Below are positions 10,782-21,469 of a DNA stretch of 64,000 bases, piece after piece. The number at the start of each line of letters is the position of its first letter. Within the stretch, counting starts at the first letter, position 1. The notes under the pieces were generated by a model that made no database searches, was not told where the DNA came from, and was given only the letters and a program-made list of their open reading frames with translations. This stretch comes from Cylindrodendrum hubeiense (Eukaryota > Ascomycota > Sordariomycetes > Hypocreales > Nectriaceae): positions 207,722 to 271,721 of the forward strand of contig JAANBB010000020.1 in assembly GCA_014621425.1 (NCBI GenBank), written 5' to 3'. The position numbers and the translations under genes were made by a program.

Positions 10782-12578
10782 ATGGCAAGTGCAAAAGACA
10801 AGCCCCCGAAATGGACCCGCGCGAAGGCCCCCAGAGTCAGAACTGGCTGTGTTACATGGTATGCAAAACCCGACCCGCCCGCGGGTTGGAATGACCGCCG
10901 ACTAACATTATCTCTAGCAAGTTCGTTGACCATGGATAATACATTGGGGTGTTGTAGCTGATTGTTTTTTAGAATCCGACATCTAAAATGCGATGAAGAA
11001 AAGCCGCACTGTCGCAGGTGTACAAAGGATGGCCATGTGTGCGACGGCTATGAAACCGTCCTGACTCGCAAACCGAAATCCAAGTCCCCGAAATCCATGA
11101 TCAACAACTCCCCGACCCACACTGCAGAGCTTGTGCTACGGCACAAACAAACCGCCGCACAGGCCTCACTACCTCCGAGATTGATATTCGATGCGTGTCA
11201 ACTACCAACGGAAATGGATCTCTTCCATCACGTTCGAACCTGTACCATCCAAGACCTGGCATCCGCTTTGACACCAACGGATTTCTGGCACATCCATGCT
11301 CTACCCCTCGGCCACGCCGTGGAGCCTATTAAATTTGCTATTTGCGCTCTTGGCGGTGCACATAAGCACTTCAAATCCCAACTCCTAGGGACCTCGACGG
11401 GGGGTCCATCTCTTCAAGCTTTGGAAGAACTCTCCATTCAGCAGTACAACCAAGCGATCCGCCACATCGAATCGTTTACGCACTCGCCATCCAAGAGAAA
11501 TATGGAGGTTATTCTCACTTGCTGTGTGATCTTTATCTGCATCGAGAATCTCTTGGGTCGTTATTCGGAGTCTCTTCGCCACCTGCAAGCTGGATGTGCA
11601 CTTCTTACATCGATTCGACAGCTGTCCATTCCAGATTCCTTGGACGCGCGGAATGGTGCTTGGCAGGATGAGCTGAGAGAGAAGTCCAAATTCTACGACG
11701 ACATTGCCACCATGCTATCTCGACTTGGCCAAGACGTGGCTATTTACATGGGCGAGGACATCATCCCCGAGCTGTATTTCTATCCGGCGCCTGTCATCGA
11801 ATTCCAGAAAACCATTTCGCCATTCGATTCTGCTACTGAAGCAGCAAAATCACTTTTCGCTATTGAAACAGAGCATACTGCAAGAATGTTTATCGCTGAG
11901 CGGGCGTGGAAGAATTCTCCAGAATATGACGGCCGCGAAACTCCTCCCTACTGGGATGACGACTCCAAGCTTCCAGAAGATGATAAGTTCCAAGTCCTAG
12001 CTCTAGAGCAGGCTTACCTTAATTGGAGTGCCCACTTTGATCTTTTCAAGAGCCGGGCTAATGAACAGGCTATGCCGAAACTGGAACTACATCAAATGAT
12101 GATGCTGTCAATTGGACAGGCAATGTGGTCTACCTTTTTAAAGATGAAGTCAACCGATGAGGAGTTGGATCGAGAAGCATGTGTGAATGTATTGCAGACA
12201 GTTGAGTCTCTAATTCGTTCCGAGATTTTTGAACAGCATCCCGTCTTTTCTTTCGACGCACATGTGCTCCCAGCGATAACGATGGTGTGCACATCATGCA
12301 ACGACTTCGAAATGCAGTGGAGATGCGTAAATTTGTTGCGTTCGATCCGGAGAAGAGAAGGTATCTGGGACAGTCAGGAAATGGCCGATATCCTAGAATC
12401 GATGGTGATGGCGCGAGAGAGAGGGTTGGTGTCATTCAAGGGGCTCCCGTGGAAGGTGCCTCAGTTGGCAAGATTGGTCTCGTCACTCTGCCTGACCAAA
12501 TCCAGAATTTCCACAGGGGCCTTGGCTTTGGCAGACCAGGCTATTGCGTCGTTCGGAATGAAAGAAGCTCTCACTTAG
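10782..12578 (+). CDS. Zn(II)2Cys6 transcription factor
   Basis: The zinc cluster reads CVTC-KIRHLK-C-DEEKPH-C-RR-C-TKDGHV-C (C23 to C49 in about 561 aa), followed by a long helical region typical of the fungal regulator C-terminal domain. To keep the cluster intact the gene must be spliced as exon 10782-10858, a 3-nt micro-exon 10918-10920 (CAA) and exon 10973-12578. The two introns split the C26 and K27 codons. Intron 1 has GTATGC and GACTAAC; intron 2 has the unusual donor GTTCGT and ends TTTTTTAG. A one-base indel in an originally single intron could mimic this. Presumed nuclear DNA-binding regulator, possibly of the upstream monooxygenase and transporter genes on the same strand. Confidence 0.8.
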
Positions 12579-15500
12579 TAGAATCAATGAAAGAAATATC
12601 GCATGTATACGATTGCGATCAACAACGACTTTCCACTGTTCCGTAGTCGATTTAAAATGTGGTCGTCAGATTGAATGAGGGGTTCCCGAAGAAAAAAAAA
12701 AACAGAAAGCGTTGGCTCGTCCCCTCTCGAGTCAATTCGGCCGGGTATCCCAAACCATTGGCAGGCTGATCAGAACAAGTGTGGACATATGTTTGATTGG
12801 CAAGTTGAGAAATCTTGGTATAGCCATTACCAATTAACCGATTTGTTAAATACTAGTTCCTTTCAATATTGTAACTTGGTTTCCTTGCTTCTTCAGCCAC
12901 TGACATCAATCAGGCTGCCTGAGCATAATATTGCAGTAGTTTGGTCTTGACTTGGTGCTAAACTCTATTCGGTCTATTAATATTTGTCAGACTACGTCTT
13001 ATTGCTCTTAATCTTCAAGATGTAGGCAGGGGAATATGAATTCAGCCATGAAGTCTTGTGAAGTAGACGTATATCGAGGTCCCGTCATCACTTACACCTC
13101 TGGTGTTGTAGAGCCCCACCTGTTACGTCGTTTCCAATAGAGATAGCAGATGTCATGTTTCAGAATATGCAGGAAATCAATCGTCATGTACTACGTAAGC
13201 TATGTCTCTCTATTATTAGGACGATGTCACTATTTCCAACTGCTATGGTTTTCAGTCTGAGCCATTGGCAGTGGAGGCTGCGGAGGCCGCGGAACCCGAC
13301 GTTTTTGGGTGATCCAGAGATATTGCATTTGAACTACGTAGGTGGAGTCTCCCGTTATTACGATGCACCCAATAACTGGTTTTAGACACATGGCCGTAGT
13401 CCCACTTCGGCAGTCGCCGCACAGCTGAACGACAGGGCAACATTCATGCATCAACGCTGATTGGTTCTGTCGTAACTATTTATCAGCTATCCCCTTTCGG
13501 TGATATTTGTGAGAAAACATGGGGCGGGCTAAGGCAATTACCACAAGCTGGTTGGCTCTGTCGTAAAACATCGACAGCCGGGATCCGGGATTATTAGCTT
13601 AACCGCCTGGGCATGCCGCCATCACGCCTAGCCATGTGGTTCCTCTTAACGTCGCGTAGCCAAACGGGACACGAGAATACGAAAATGAGATTCGGCTGCA
13701 TGATATGACCACCACCTGAGTGGAGCGATTGGGCATGCACGAGCTAGCGATGCGCACCAAGTTGCGCTTTGAGCACGACGGAACTGACCGCCGGTAGGCT
13801 TTCCGTGGTATGTGACAGCAAACCATGAGGGAGAGCCTTTCTTTGTTACCAGCCATGAACTTCTTGGCGCGTCAGCAGGAAAACAAGTGAATATCATTAA
13901 CCACATCTCTGGTGTAAATACCTTGCTAGATAATTGTCACATCGTCAGACAGGTAGGTGTGATACGAGCATTCGGCGAGGCGTTTTGGTACGCTCACATA
14001 AGAGGTTAGACAAGTCAAGGCACAAGCCAAGGCGTTCGTATTTAAAATTAGAATCTAGTTGAATTTAATCCAATGAACGCAGAATAACTCTTGTGAATCT
14101 GCACAATTGTCGCTATGAGGTTCGAGCGTCTAGCCATCTAGAGAGGGGTAGGATCTTGGCTGCAACCATACCCAACAAAGGAATTTATTGAATTCAAAAA
14201 CCTCGCAGTCTGCGTGCTCATAACTATTTACATGTAATTAGATCTTTCTTCATGTTACTAAGTCGCCGCGATATTGACTTGAGCTATTGGGACAGAGTCG
14301 TAAGGCTTATTCCATCGCGCCTGCGAACAACCTCGTTGCCTTGCTCGCTCGCTAATATTAGGCGGTATGCGGACAAAGATGCCTTCCTTGTGTTTTAGCC
14401 AAAGCCCGTGTAGATACTTTCTGGGAGAGTTTCTGGCATGCACCAAGGTGTGAAGTACGTTGATGGCACATCCCGTTCAGTGCCCAAATGCTTGTGGGGC
14501 AACTCGAGACTTCCCCAAGTTTGACAGATACCAATAATTCTGTGAGAGCTCAGCACCAAATGAGGTATCTACTAACTGGGTTGCATACCGGCTTACATCC
14601 GATTTGACCCAGGTGGTCCCACAAGCCTTTGGGCACCAAATAGATAGTTTGACATTGTCTTGATCACCTATCTCTGTACGCGCACTGGGAACTGCGCCTG
14701 GGAAATGGCTGGCTCTAGTATTGATGGCGTTTAAGTGTGCGTCTCGTCATGGAACTCCCAAAACGGGGTGGCTTCTGCAGGCGTCGGAACCAGCCTCGCC
14801 GCTGGTCGGTAAAGGACCTCCTGAAACGACAGTGGCTTGCTGGAACTTCTGGAAGGAGACTGCTGACCATGGGTAGCGACTGAAACCTTGGAAGATCTTG
14901 CGCACGAATCAGATTCTTTCTCCTTGTCGTGCTCAGCATGCCAATTATCATCATTTGTCATCATCTCGATACCCATCCACCTGAGACGTGGCAAAATTAC
15001 CCAGATATCCCAGCCAATCGTCATGTTTGACCAGTTGACGATCCCCGACTTGACGGAATGTTTATTATTTCATTAATTCATCTAGATAAAACAATTAGGC
15101 TTGTGCCAGGCGAAGGCGATAAGGAGAGGCAATGGGCCTTCCCCGGCTAGAAGCCTTGCAGTGATATCGTTTGCGATAGGATTTTACCAGTACGGGCGTC
15201 CGCTATCCTAAAGCCTTTTTCATCTTCAAGAAGTTCACAGACGCTTATAATATCAAACAGTACGTTTTTGGCAGTCGCTTATCGCCTTCCAATGAAATGA
15301 TTTCTTAATCTTCGACGTGATGATATAGTGGTGTATTATAGAACACCAAGTAGGATGTACGCAGTTATCTCGAGAAACTGATGTTGAATTATAGGTGTCT
15401 GGGTAAGAAACTTCCCCTGTCAACCAACATGTTGTATTTGTCAATCGAAGACAAGGCCTGGCCCCAGATCAACCAAGCTGATGTCTGATCCAGTCAAAGG

Positions 15501-15614
15501 AAACCCCAATTTGACCAAAATGACTTCCATAGCATGACATTGACAAAGGAAAATGGACTTTGTATCCTTATCGTCCACTCTTTATTTACGTAGTCGACAA
15601 ATCATTATTTTCAT
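12579..15614. other. 3-kb gene-poor region
   Basis: No supported gene on either strand. A minus frame at 14731-15024 (97 codons) reads plausibly but has no domain or neighbours. Short repeated phrases such as TTGG(T/C)TCTGTCGTAA occur near 13459 and 13551. This could be decayed transposon sequence, but no terminal repeats or enzyme motifs were recognised. Confidence 0.45.
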
Positions 15615-18410
15615 TCATGAAGAATCTGCTCTGGTGTCCACCCACTCAGATAAGACATCGCCGTGGAGAACATGTAAGTCACACTTAAACTGCCGGAGCC
15701 ACTCATCATTATCTGCCGGAGTCTGGTTCCACGGATCATCGCTAGAAAGGGAGAAAAAGTAGATTAGTCATTCATATTCTCTGTGATATAATAATTGCTC
15801 ATAAATTCTGGGAATGGAGGGCTCACTCTTGAAACATGATCCATCGTGCTTGATACTGAAGCTCCTCATTCGTAGGCACATGGCTATCTGGGTTGCGCCG
15901 AGATATTGTACTCACTACAAACCGAGATAGGTCTTTAACAAGTCCTCGGTAGCAGTTATCGTCATTGAGCAACAGTGGCATCGCCTTGGCGAACGCCTTT
16001 GCTCCGTCGTGGCTTGAATCAATAGCGGGGACGGAGTCGTTGACTGTGTTGATGCACGGATTGACAGGATTCTTAGACACAGAATCTGAGGGTAGCATTC
16101 CAAGGCAAATAGGTTGTGAGCTATGGTTGGAATCCGTGACCAGAACGTCTGACATCTCAGAGCTCTCATCTAACCGAGGCGTGGATGAGGGACTCATTGA
16201 CCCAAGATTCGCACGATGGCGAAACGAGGTAAGCCAACCGCTCGACCCGTATATTAGTCCGGATAAGAAAGGTTGAACCCAAGCGCAAGGATGGGGCGAA
16301 GACGCCTCCATCCGAGCAACAATGTTGTGCGCCTCAAATTGAAGATCGCAGTCTTCGACTTGGTTCCCAAGAATCTTTGAGATCTCGACATAATTCTGGA
16401 GCTGATCCTCCATAGTACACTTTTCGAAAATGTTTCCTTTACCGTGGATCTTCAGTTGAGTGACCCAAGATCTGGAGGGATCTCTCATAGGACGAAGACG
16501 TGCTCGCTTGGCTGTGGACTCGGAAGAGGTGAGCAAGTCGCGCAGCCAGGATGGTGCTGTCGTCTCGGCGCCATTCGATAGTACGTCGGAGCTCACGACG
16601 ATGCAGCAGCTTTCATACCGAAGACTCTCATCGGAAGGCATACTTTGGTTTTTGTTAAGGTGTTCCGTAATGAGGTATTCCAGCTCCAGTTTAATAAGCT
16701 CAAATGCGTTGCTCGGGGTCCCGGGATGTCCTTGCATTGTTGTAAAAGGGCAGGGTGAATTTCGTTCATAATCAATAAGATCTGCGGTAGAATGATTAGA
16801 TGGGCTACTTTGAATGGTGTAATGAAGTCAACAATGGAAGGATTCATAGAGTAATACTTACACGGAGGCATGGCATTTTCAACCATGTCAAGCATATGGT
16901 TCTCGAATCCCCAATCGCCCTGCCAATCTTTCATCGACTTTCCCTCCTTGAAGTGTGCAGCCAGGTGATCAACTCGATCAGTCCAATGACTCATAACAAA
17001 ATCGCAGAAACCACAACGAGAACGTATAACCTCACTCTCGTCCTTCCAAAGGTCCATGGGCCAGCTGATGAACGTGGCGTTGTGTACCAACTTTAGATGC
17101 TGTTGAATATGATCCTTTCGGTAAAATGTTCGTTCCTCTGGCAGACGACCGAAGCAAGCAGTGCAGTTATGGCCCTGGAGATGCTCCTCATCCGGATCAA
17201 GCTGTGCACAGTAAACGCAAGCTAGCTTCGATGTCTTGGGGTCCTTGATCGTGGGGCCGCCTGGCGAACACGTCGATCGCTCAAGAGACAAGTGCAGTGA
17301 TTTTTCATGCCGTTGCCAACTATGCTTGGTCTTGAACGTCTCCGTGCAAAAGGTGCATTGGAATGTGTGTGAAGTTTGCGCAAGGTTACTCAATCCGGCG
17401 GTTCGGATGGACCGACTTGCAGTAATTCGTCGTCTCCTGCGTTTGGAGCTCTTGTTAGGGTGTTCGAAGGATCTGCGAGAATTATGAGAGGCGTGGGAGT
17501 AGGCAGACGTAAGGGAACTTCTGCTCGAGAACGACGTGCCCGCGCTGCTGGCCGACAAATCATTGTGCCACGACGTTGTAGCATCGCGGTCCTCGTTGCG
17601 TGATCGTTGCAAGCTTTGTCCATCTGGCGAAAGCCCGTATATAGCCTGAGCGAGGGCAGAGGCATCTACGGCTTCATGTTCAGGTGGTGAATTCTGCCAG
17701 CGTTGCAGAGGGTCCATATGTTGAAAGGACATGGGTGATCCGTGCGGGTCAGTCATGTCGATATTAGCATAGGACTTCCTCAGCCCCACGAACGGCGACG
17801 GTGCGCGTGGGCGTTTGGACTTCGTACGTCGACGGGTATTGGCGAGCCAGTTCGCGATCTGCTGTCTACTGAGGCCAGTCTGCCTTTGGATGGTCTCCAT
17901 TTCTCGTGGGGTAGGGTACGGGTGTTGAATGTGATCTGCGAACCAATCCTTCAGAGCCCTGACTACCCAGGCAGGAAACCGTGGTCCAGATTTGGGAGGG
18001 TCTATCAGCTTGCGACCCTGGGATTTTGTTCCATCAGGCAGACTATAAGTCAGGAGACCCGGCCCCTCGATTGAACTACTTGTCGGTTCGCGTGGGCTAG
18101 GTAGATTTGTGATTGGGTCTTCGAGGTCGGAAGCGTGTAGGTCAACTTCGCCCCTGGACACATAAGGCTGACCAAAAGGCTCAGCACCGAGTGCATCGGG
18201 GCTCGAGCTGAGCCTTTCGTGTGAAGAGACATGTCCCCCTGTCAGAAGGGCGGTGGCTTGTCGTTGTTCATCAAAGAGGAATACTCCGCCCAGGTCAGAC
18301 TCGGACCCGCGGCTAGAAGCGGAGGTACCCATATCAGCGTCCCGATCATTGCGTGACTCGCCGGCCCTAGGCGATTCAAGGCAGGCGGATATACTCGTAT
18401 CTTGTTCCAT
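15615..18410 (-). CDS. KN-homeodomain and C2H2 zinc-finger transcription factor
   Basis: Exons 18410-16862, 16781-15827 and 15741-15615 (minus) join in frame to 876 aa. Residues about 144-198 form a TALE/KN-type homeodomain (PYPTPREMETI...IANWLANTRRR, with the WxxNxR recognition helix). A Ser-rich and Arg-rich linker follows, then zinc fingers of C2H2 type (CTFCTETFKTKHSWQRHEKSLH; CTACFGRLPEE...HIQQHLKLVH; CGFCDFVMSHWTDRVDHLAAH). The C-terminal block ends with the 'WNQTPADNDEWLRQFK' signature seen in this fungal family. The last small exon is not visible as a long frame; it was placed from donor GTGAGC at 15826 and acceptor CTAG, which restores the signature. Both introns (80 and 85 bp) have good signals. 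Nuclear regulator; targets unknown. Confidence 0.85.
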
Positions 18411-18732
18411 TGGGTCAATGCTGTACTTGCAGATTATCTCGGAGAGAAGGTGGAGGTTCGCGGAGAGAAGTCTGGGGCTAGGTTAAGCCTCGAAGGGCGG
18501 AATCGACATGTTTGCCCCACTCGTGAACATGTCAAGTTTGCCTTTCGGTAGTCGCATTATTTTGCCCACGCCCTACGCCCTAGCACCCCAATCATCACTT
18601 CAGCTTCGGCTTTCGGTATTCAAATCCATCAATTGAACCATGTTTAACAGACAGTCTCTACGCCCTTCCAGTCCTTTTGGTCCACACCAGGTCATCAATC
18701 AGCTGGAACTACCGTCGACGACATCTCACATA
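18411..18732. other. Divergent promoter region
   Basis: About 320 bp lie between the homeodomain gene (minus) and the dehydrogenase gene (plus) and must hold both promoters. An in-frame N-terminal extension of the dehydrogenase begins at 18640. No clear TATA box seen. Confidence 0.45.
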
Positions 18733-19620
18733 ATGCACGCTGGTTTCATTGGTCTTGGCGTCATGGGCACGCCCATGGCACTAAATCTCGCCCGCCAATT
18801 CCCCGTCACCGTTTGGAACCGCAGCGCATCAAAGTACCCGGCTTTAATCAAGGGAGGTGCAGTCATCGCCGAGACGCCAGCCAAGGCCCTGAGCGAGTCT
18901 GACACCATCTTTACCATGCTCTTCGACGAATCTGCCATTCGATCCATGCTGAGCCCCGAGTTTAAAAAGGCCCTCCCTGGCAAAACGATAGTCAACACCA
19001 GCTCTGTGTCAGTCGAGTTTAGCAAGTACTTTGCTGACCAGGTTCACCAAGCTGGCGGCCACTTTATCGAGATGCCAGTCAGCGGCAGCAAGGTTCCGGC
19101 AGAACAGGGCAAACTCGTTGCTATGATGGCGGGTGACTCTGCTGTCGCTGACCGCATCCGCCCTTTGGTAGCTGCAATGGCAAGCACCGCTGTCTATTGC
19201 GGACCTGTTGGCTATGGCCTCAAGACCAAGTACGCCATTAACCTCTATCTCATTGCCATCACAGCTGGTCTTGCCGAGGCCACGAACCTTGCTATGGCGC
19301 AGGGTCTCAACCTTGGCGCATTCGCTCAGGTTCTTGGAGCCGGACCTCTGGCCTCTGCCTATTCGGACCTCAAGATGGACAAAATAATGCGTGAGGATTG
19401 GTCAGCCCAAGCTGCCATCAAAGACTGCTATAATAGCACGCAGCTTATCCAATCGGCGGCGAATGTAGTGGGTGCAAAGGTGCCCATTGCCAACCTGTGC
19501 GGGGCGTTGTACAGGCAAGCGAAGGAATCAGGTCTTGAAGAAGAGGACATGATCGCCGTGATCAAAGTACTGGGGGAGGGATCGAAATCTGCTGGGCCTC
19601 TGCACAAGTCTTCAGAGTAA
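18733..19620 (+). CDS. Beta-hydroxyacid dehydrogenase (HIBADH/6PGDH-like)
   Basis: Single exon, 295 aa from the ATG at 18733, which begins MHAGFIGLGVMG exactly where family members begin. The Rossmann GxGxxG is at residues 7-12. The 'GCALxxxPVSG' equivalent reads FIEMPVSGS (111-119). The catalytic lysine is probably K166 with N170 (KYAIN). The product probably oxidises a 3-hydroxyacid with NAD(P). An upstream in-frame ATG at 18640 would add 31 residues (MFNRQSLRPSS...), basic and hydroxylated and possibly a mitochondrial presequence, so the start is uncertain. It is followed 260 bp later by a GNAT gene on the same strand. Confidence 0.85.
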   Translation: MHAGFIGLGVMGTPMALNLARQFPVTVWNRSASKYPALIKGGAVIAETPAKALSESDTIFTMLFDESAIRSMLSPEFKKALPGKTIVNTSSVSVEFSKYFADQVHQAGGHFIEMPVSGSKVPAEQGKLVAMMAGDSAVADRIRPLVAAMASTAVYCGPVGYGLKTKYAINLYLIAITAGLAEATNLAMAQGLNLGAFAQVLGAGPLASAYSDLKMDKIMREDWSAQAAIKDCYNSTQLIQSAANVVGAKVPIANLCGALYRQAKESGLEEEDMIAVIKVLGEGSKSAGPLHKSSE

Positions 19621-19883
19621 TACATTATATTCACAATGCACCTTTTGTAGACCCATCAAATGTGCTGATATCACACATTGCCTTGTTTTTGATGACACAC
19701 GGAAGAAGGATATGCAATTAATAACATAATGAAAGGGACCTCTTCTGTGGGCGTTCATTTAGATGCTACTTTCTTCTGCAGCCCTCCAACGCACCCCGCT
19801 TCGGCAATCTGCTTTAACATAGCTCTCTACGCTTTTATGCCATTCAACAATACGATACACGTCTTCTCAAAAGAACAGTCGCC

Positions 19884-20513
19884 ATGATTACCGACGGACT
19901 TTCAACAGCATTTCAGTCTGAACGCCTGGTCTACCGCGCATTAGAGAACAACGAAGAGGATAGGCAGTTCCTTCACACCCAGATCGACAACGACCCAATG
20001 AACACGGCCCTCTTTGACCCGAGAGTGATTCAGCCGAGAAGCCTTAATCACGTCGAGCTGTTGGCCAATGCGCTGACCAGGTCAACCCTGGCCGTCATGA
20101 TCTGCTTGCCTGAGGGTGTCACCGCCGAACAGGGAATCGACAAGCCCACGGATGTAAAGCCGACGCCTATTGGCTTTGTCGTCTTTGGCTGGGGCGGCAC
20201 GTTTCCAGACCAAGCTCACCACCGCTGTGCCAGCATGAGCATTTCGCTGGCGACATCTTATCAGGGCCAGGGCTACGGCGCGGAAGCTATCAACTGGGCT
20301 CTAGACTGGGCGTTCCGCTTCGGCGGCTACCACCGCGTCGCCCTCAACACGGTTAGCTTTAACGAGCGCGCACAGCATCTGTACAAACGACTGGGGTTTA
20401 CGGAAGAGGGCCGTAGTCGTGAGTCGCACTGGCATGATCGGAAGTGGTATGACAGTGTTGATTTTGGGATGCTCGAGGGAGAGTGGGCGGCCCTGAGGGG
20501 TCTCTCTAAGTGA
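19884..20513 (+). CDS. GNAT-family N-acetyltransferase (Acetyltransf_3 type)
   Basis: Single exon, 209 aa. The acetyl-CoA site is in 'SYQGQGYGAEAINWALDWAF' (Q/R-x-x-G-x-G/A pattern QGQGYG). The fold ends with 'NERAQHLYKRLGFTEEGRSRESHWHDRKWYDSVDF', typical of RimJ/RimL-like acetyltransferases acting on small amines or protein N-termini. The substrate is unknown. A clear paralogue lies at 45226-45840 in this window, nearly identical in length and about two-thirds identical by eye over the C-terminal half. Start: the ATG follows 'CAGTCGCC' and the frame is closed upstream. Confidence 0.85.
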   Translation: MITDGLSTAFQSERLVYRALENNEEDRQFLHTQIDNDPMNTALFDPRVIQPRSLNHVELLANALTRSTLAVMICLPEGVTAEQGIDKPTDVKPTPIGFVVFGWGGTFPDQAHHRCASMSISLATSYQGQGYGAEAINWALDWAFRFGGYHRVALNTVSFNERAQHLYKRLGFTEEGRSRESHWHDRKWYDSVDFGMLEGEWAALRGLSK

Positions 20514-21469
20514 CGTCATATTGATCTTTGGGCTTTTATGACACTACTTCTCCAGCCGCAACTCATAAGGCAACGCAAATATTTACTTCGTCAATGACAC
20601 CCAACCCTCATTTCCTAGGCCGTGTTTCAATCTGTCTACGCGGGGTAGAACCTAACAGAAAAGGTAGTTAGGCCAGACGTGGTAGCATAATAATACAACA
20701 AGACAGTGGGTCAATTGATGTGACTTGTGTTGATCCTTGCTCTTGCTTTCTATTATCTCGTCCCATTTTCCCATTTTTCTTCGTCCCTTGTGATAGACGA
20801 GTTTTGCGTCGTGGCCAGACCTTGTGTTCAATACTGTCTCAGATGAACGGTGGCTATTAGAACGTGAGGCTGTTCCCTGTCCTCAGACGGCCAAGAGAAT
20901 ATTGGGTTATGTGTGCTGTAGTCTCAATACCGAAGCTATCCAACTGATGGGTATGCAAATGATATGCTTCGCCATATTGGAAAATGCCTGGAATCCTGTT
21001 GCGACAAGTGCGATGTGCAGAGCGCTCGATGCTTGATGCTGCTTTTACTTAAAGTTTAGCACCAAATAATGAAGCAACATTGTCAACAAACTAAATAAAA
21101 AAGTCAATCAAAAGGAAGCATCCAGTGTCGCATCTTTTACCAGTGTCTATCAACCGGACTCTGGTTGCTGTATCTCGCGTCTACAATGCTTTCCTGTCTG
21201 AGAGATCGAAATTCCGCGATAGCCGGGTCATTGCATGGATCGCGCGGACTATGTGGTACTCGGGTGGAATTTCGGCCGAATGGGGTCATCATCCGTACGG
21301 AGAACATGGGTAGACAATCCTGGCAAATGGGATCTTTATCCACTTGTGCTGATTATTTTCCGGGGCAAATCCTTCACATTGTGGGACACCGTGCGTCGTA
21401 GCTAACGTGAGGTATTTTGCCACCACTCTGTATCGTGCTTCAGACTCCTTGGCTATAGGCGACACCGAT
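20514..21469. other. Intergenic region; no gene seen
   Basis: Short frames only (20824-21036, 21125-21313). No motif recognised. The 3' end is the promoter of the HET gene. Confidence 0.5.

Noticed and set aside
14731..15024. 97-codon minus-strand frame
   Set aside because: Isolated, no domain, no promoter or splice evidence.
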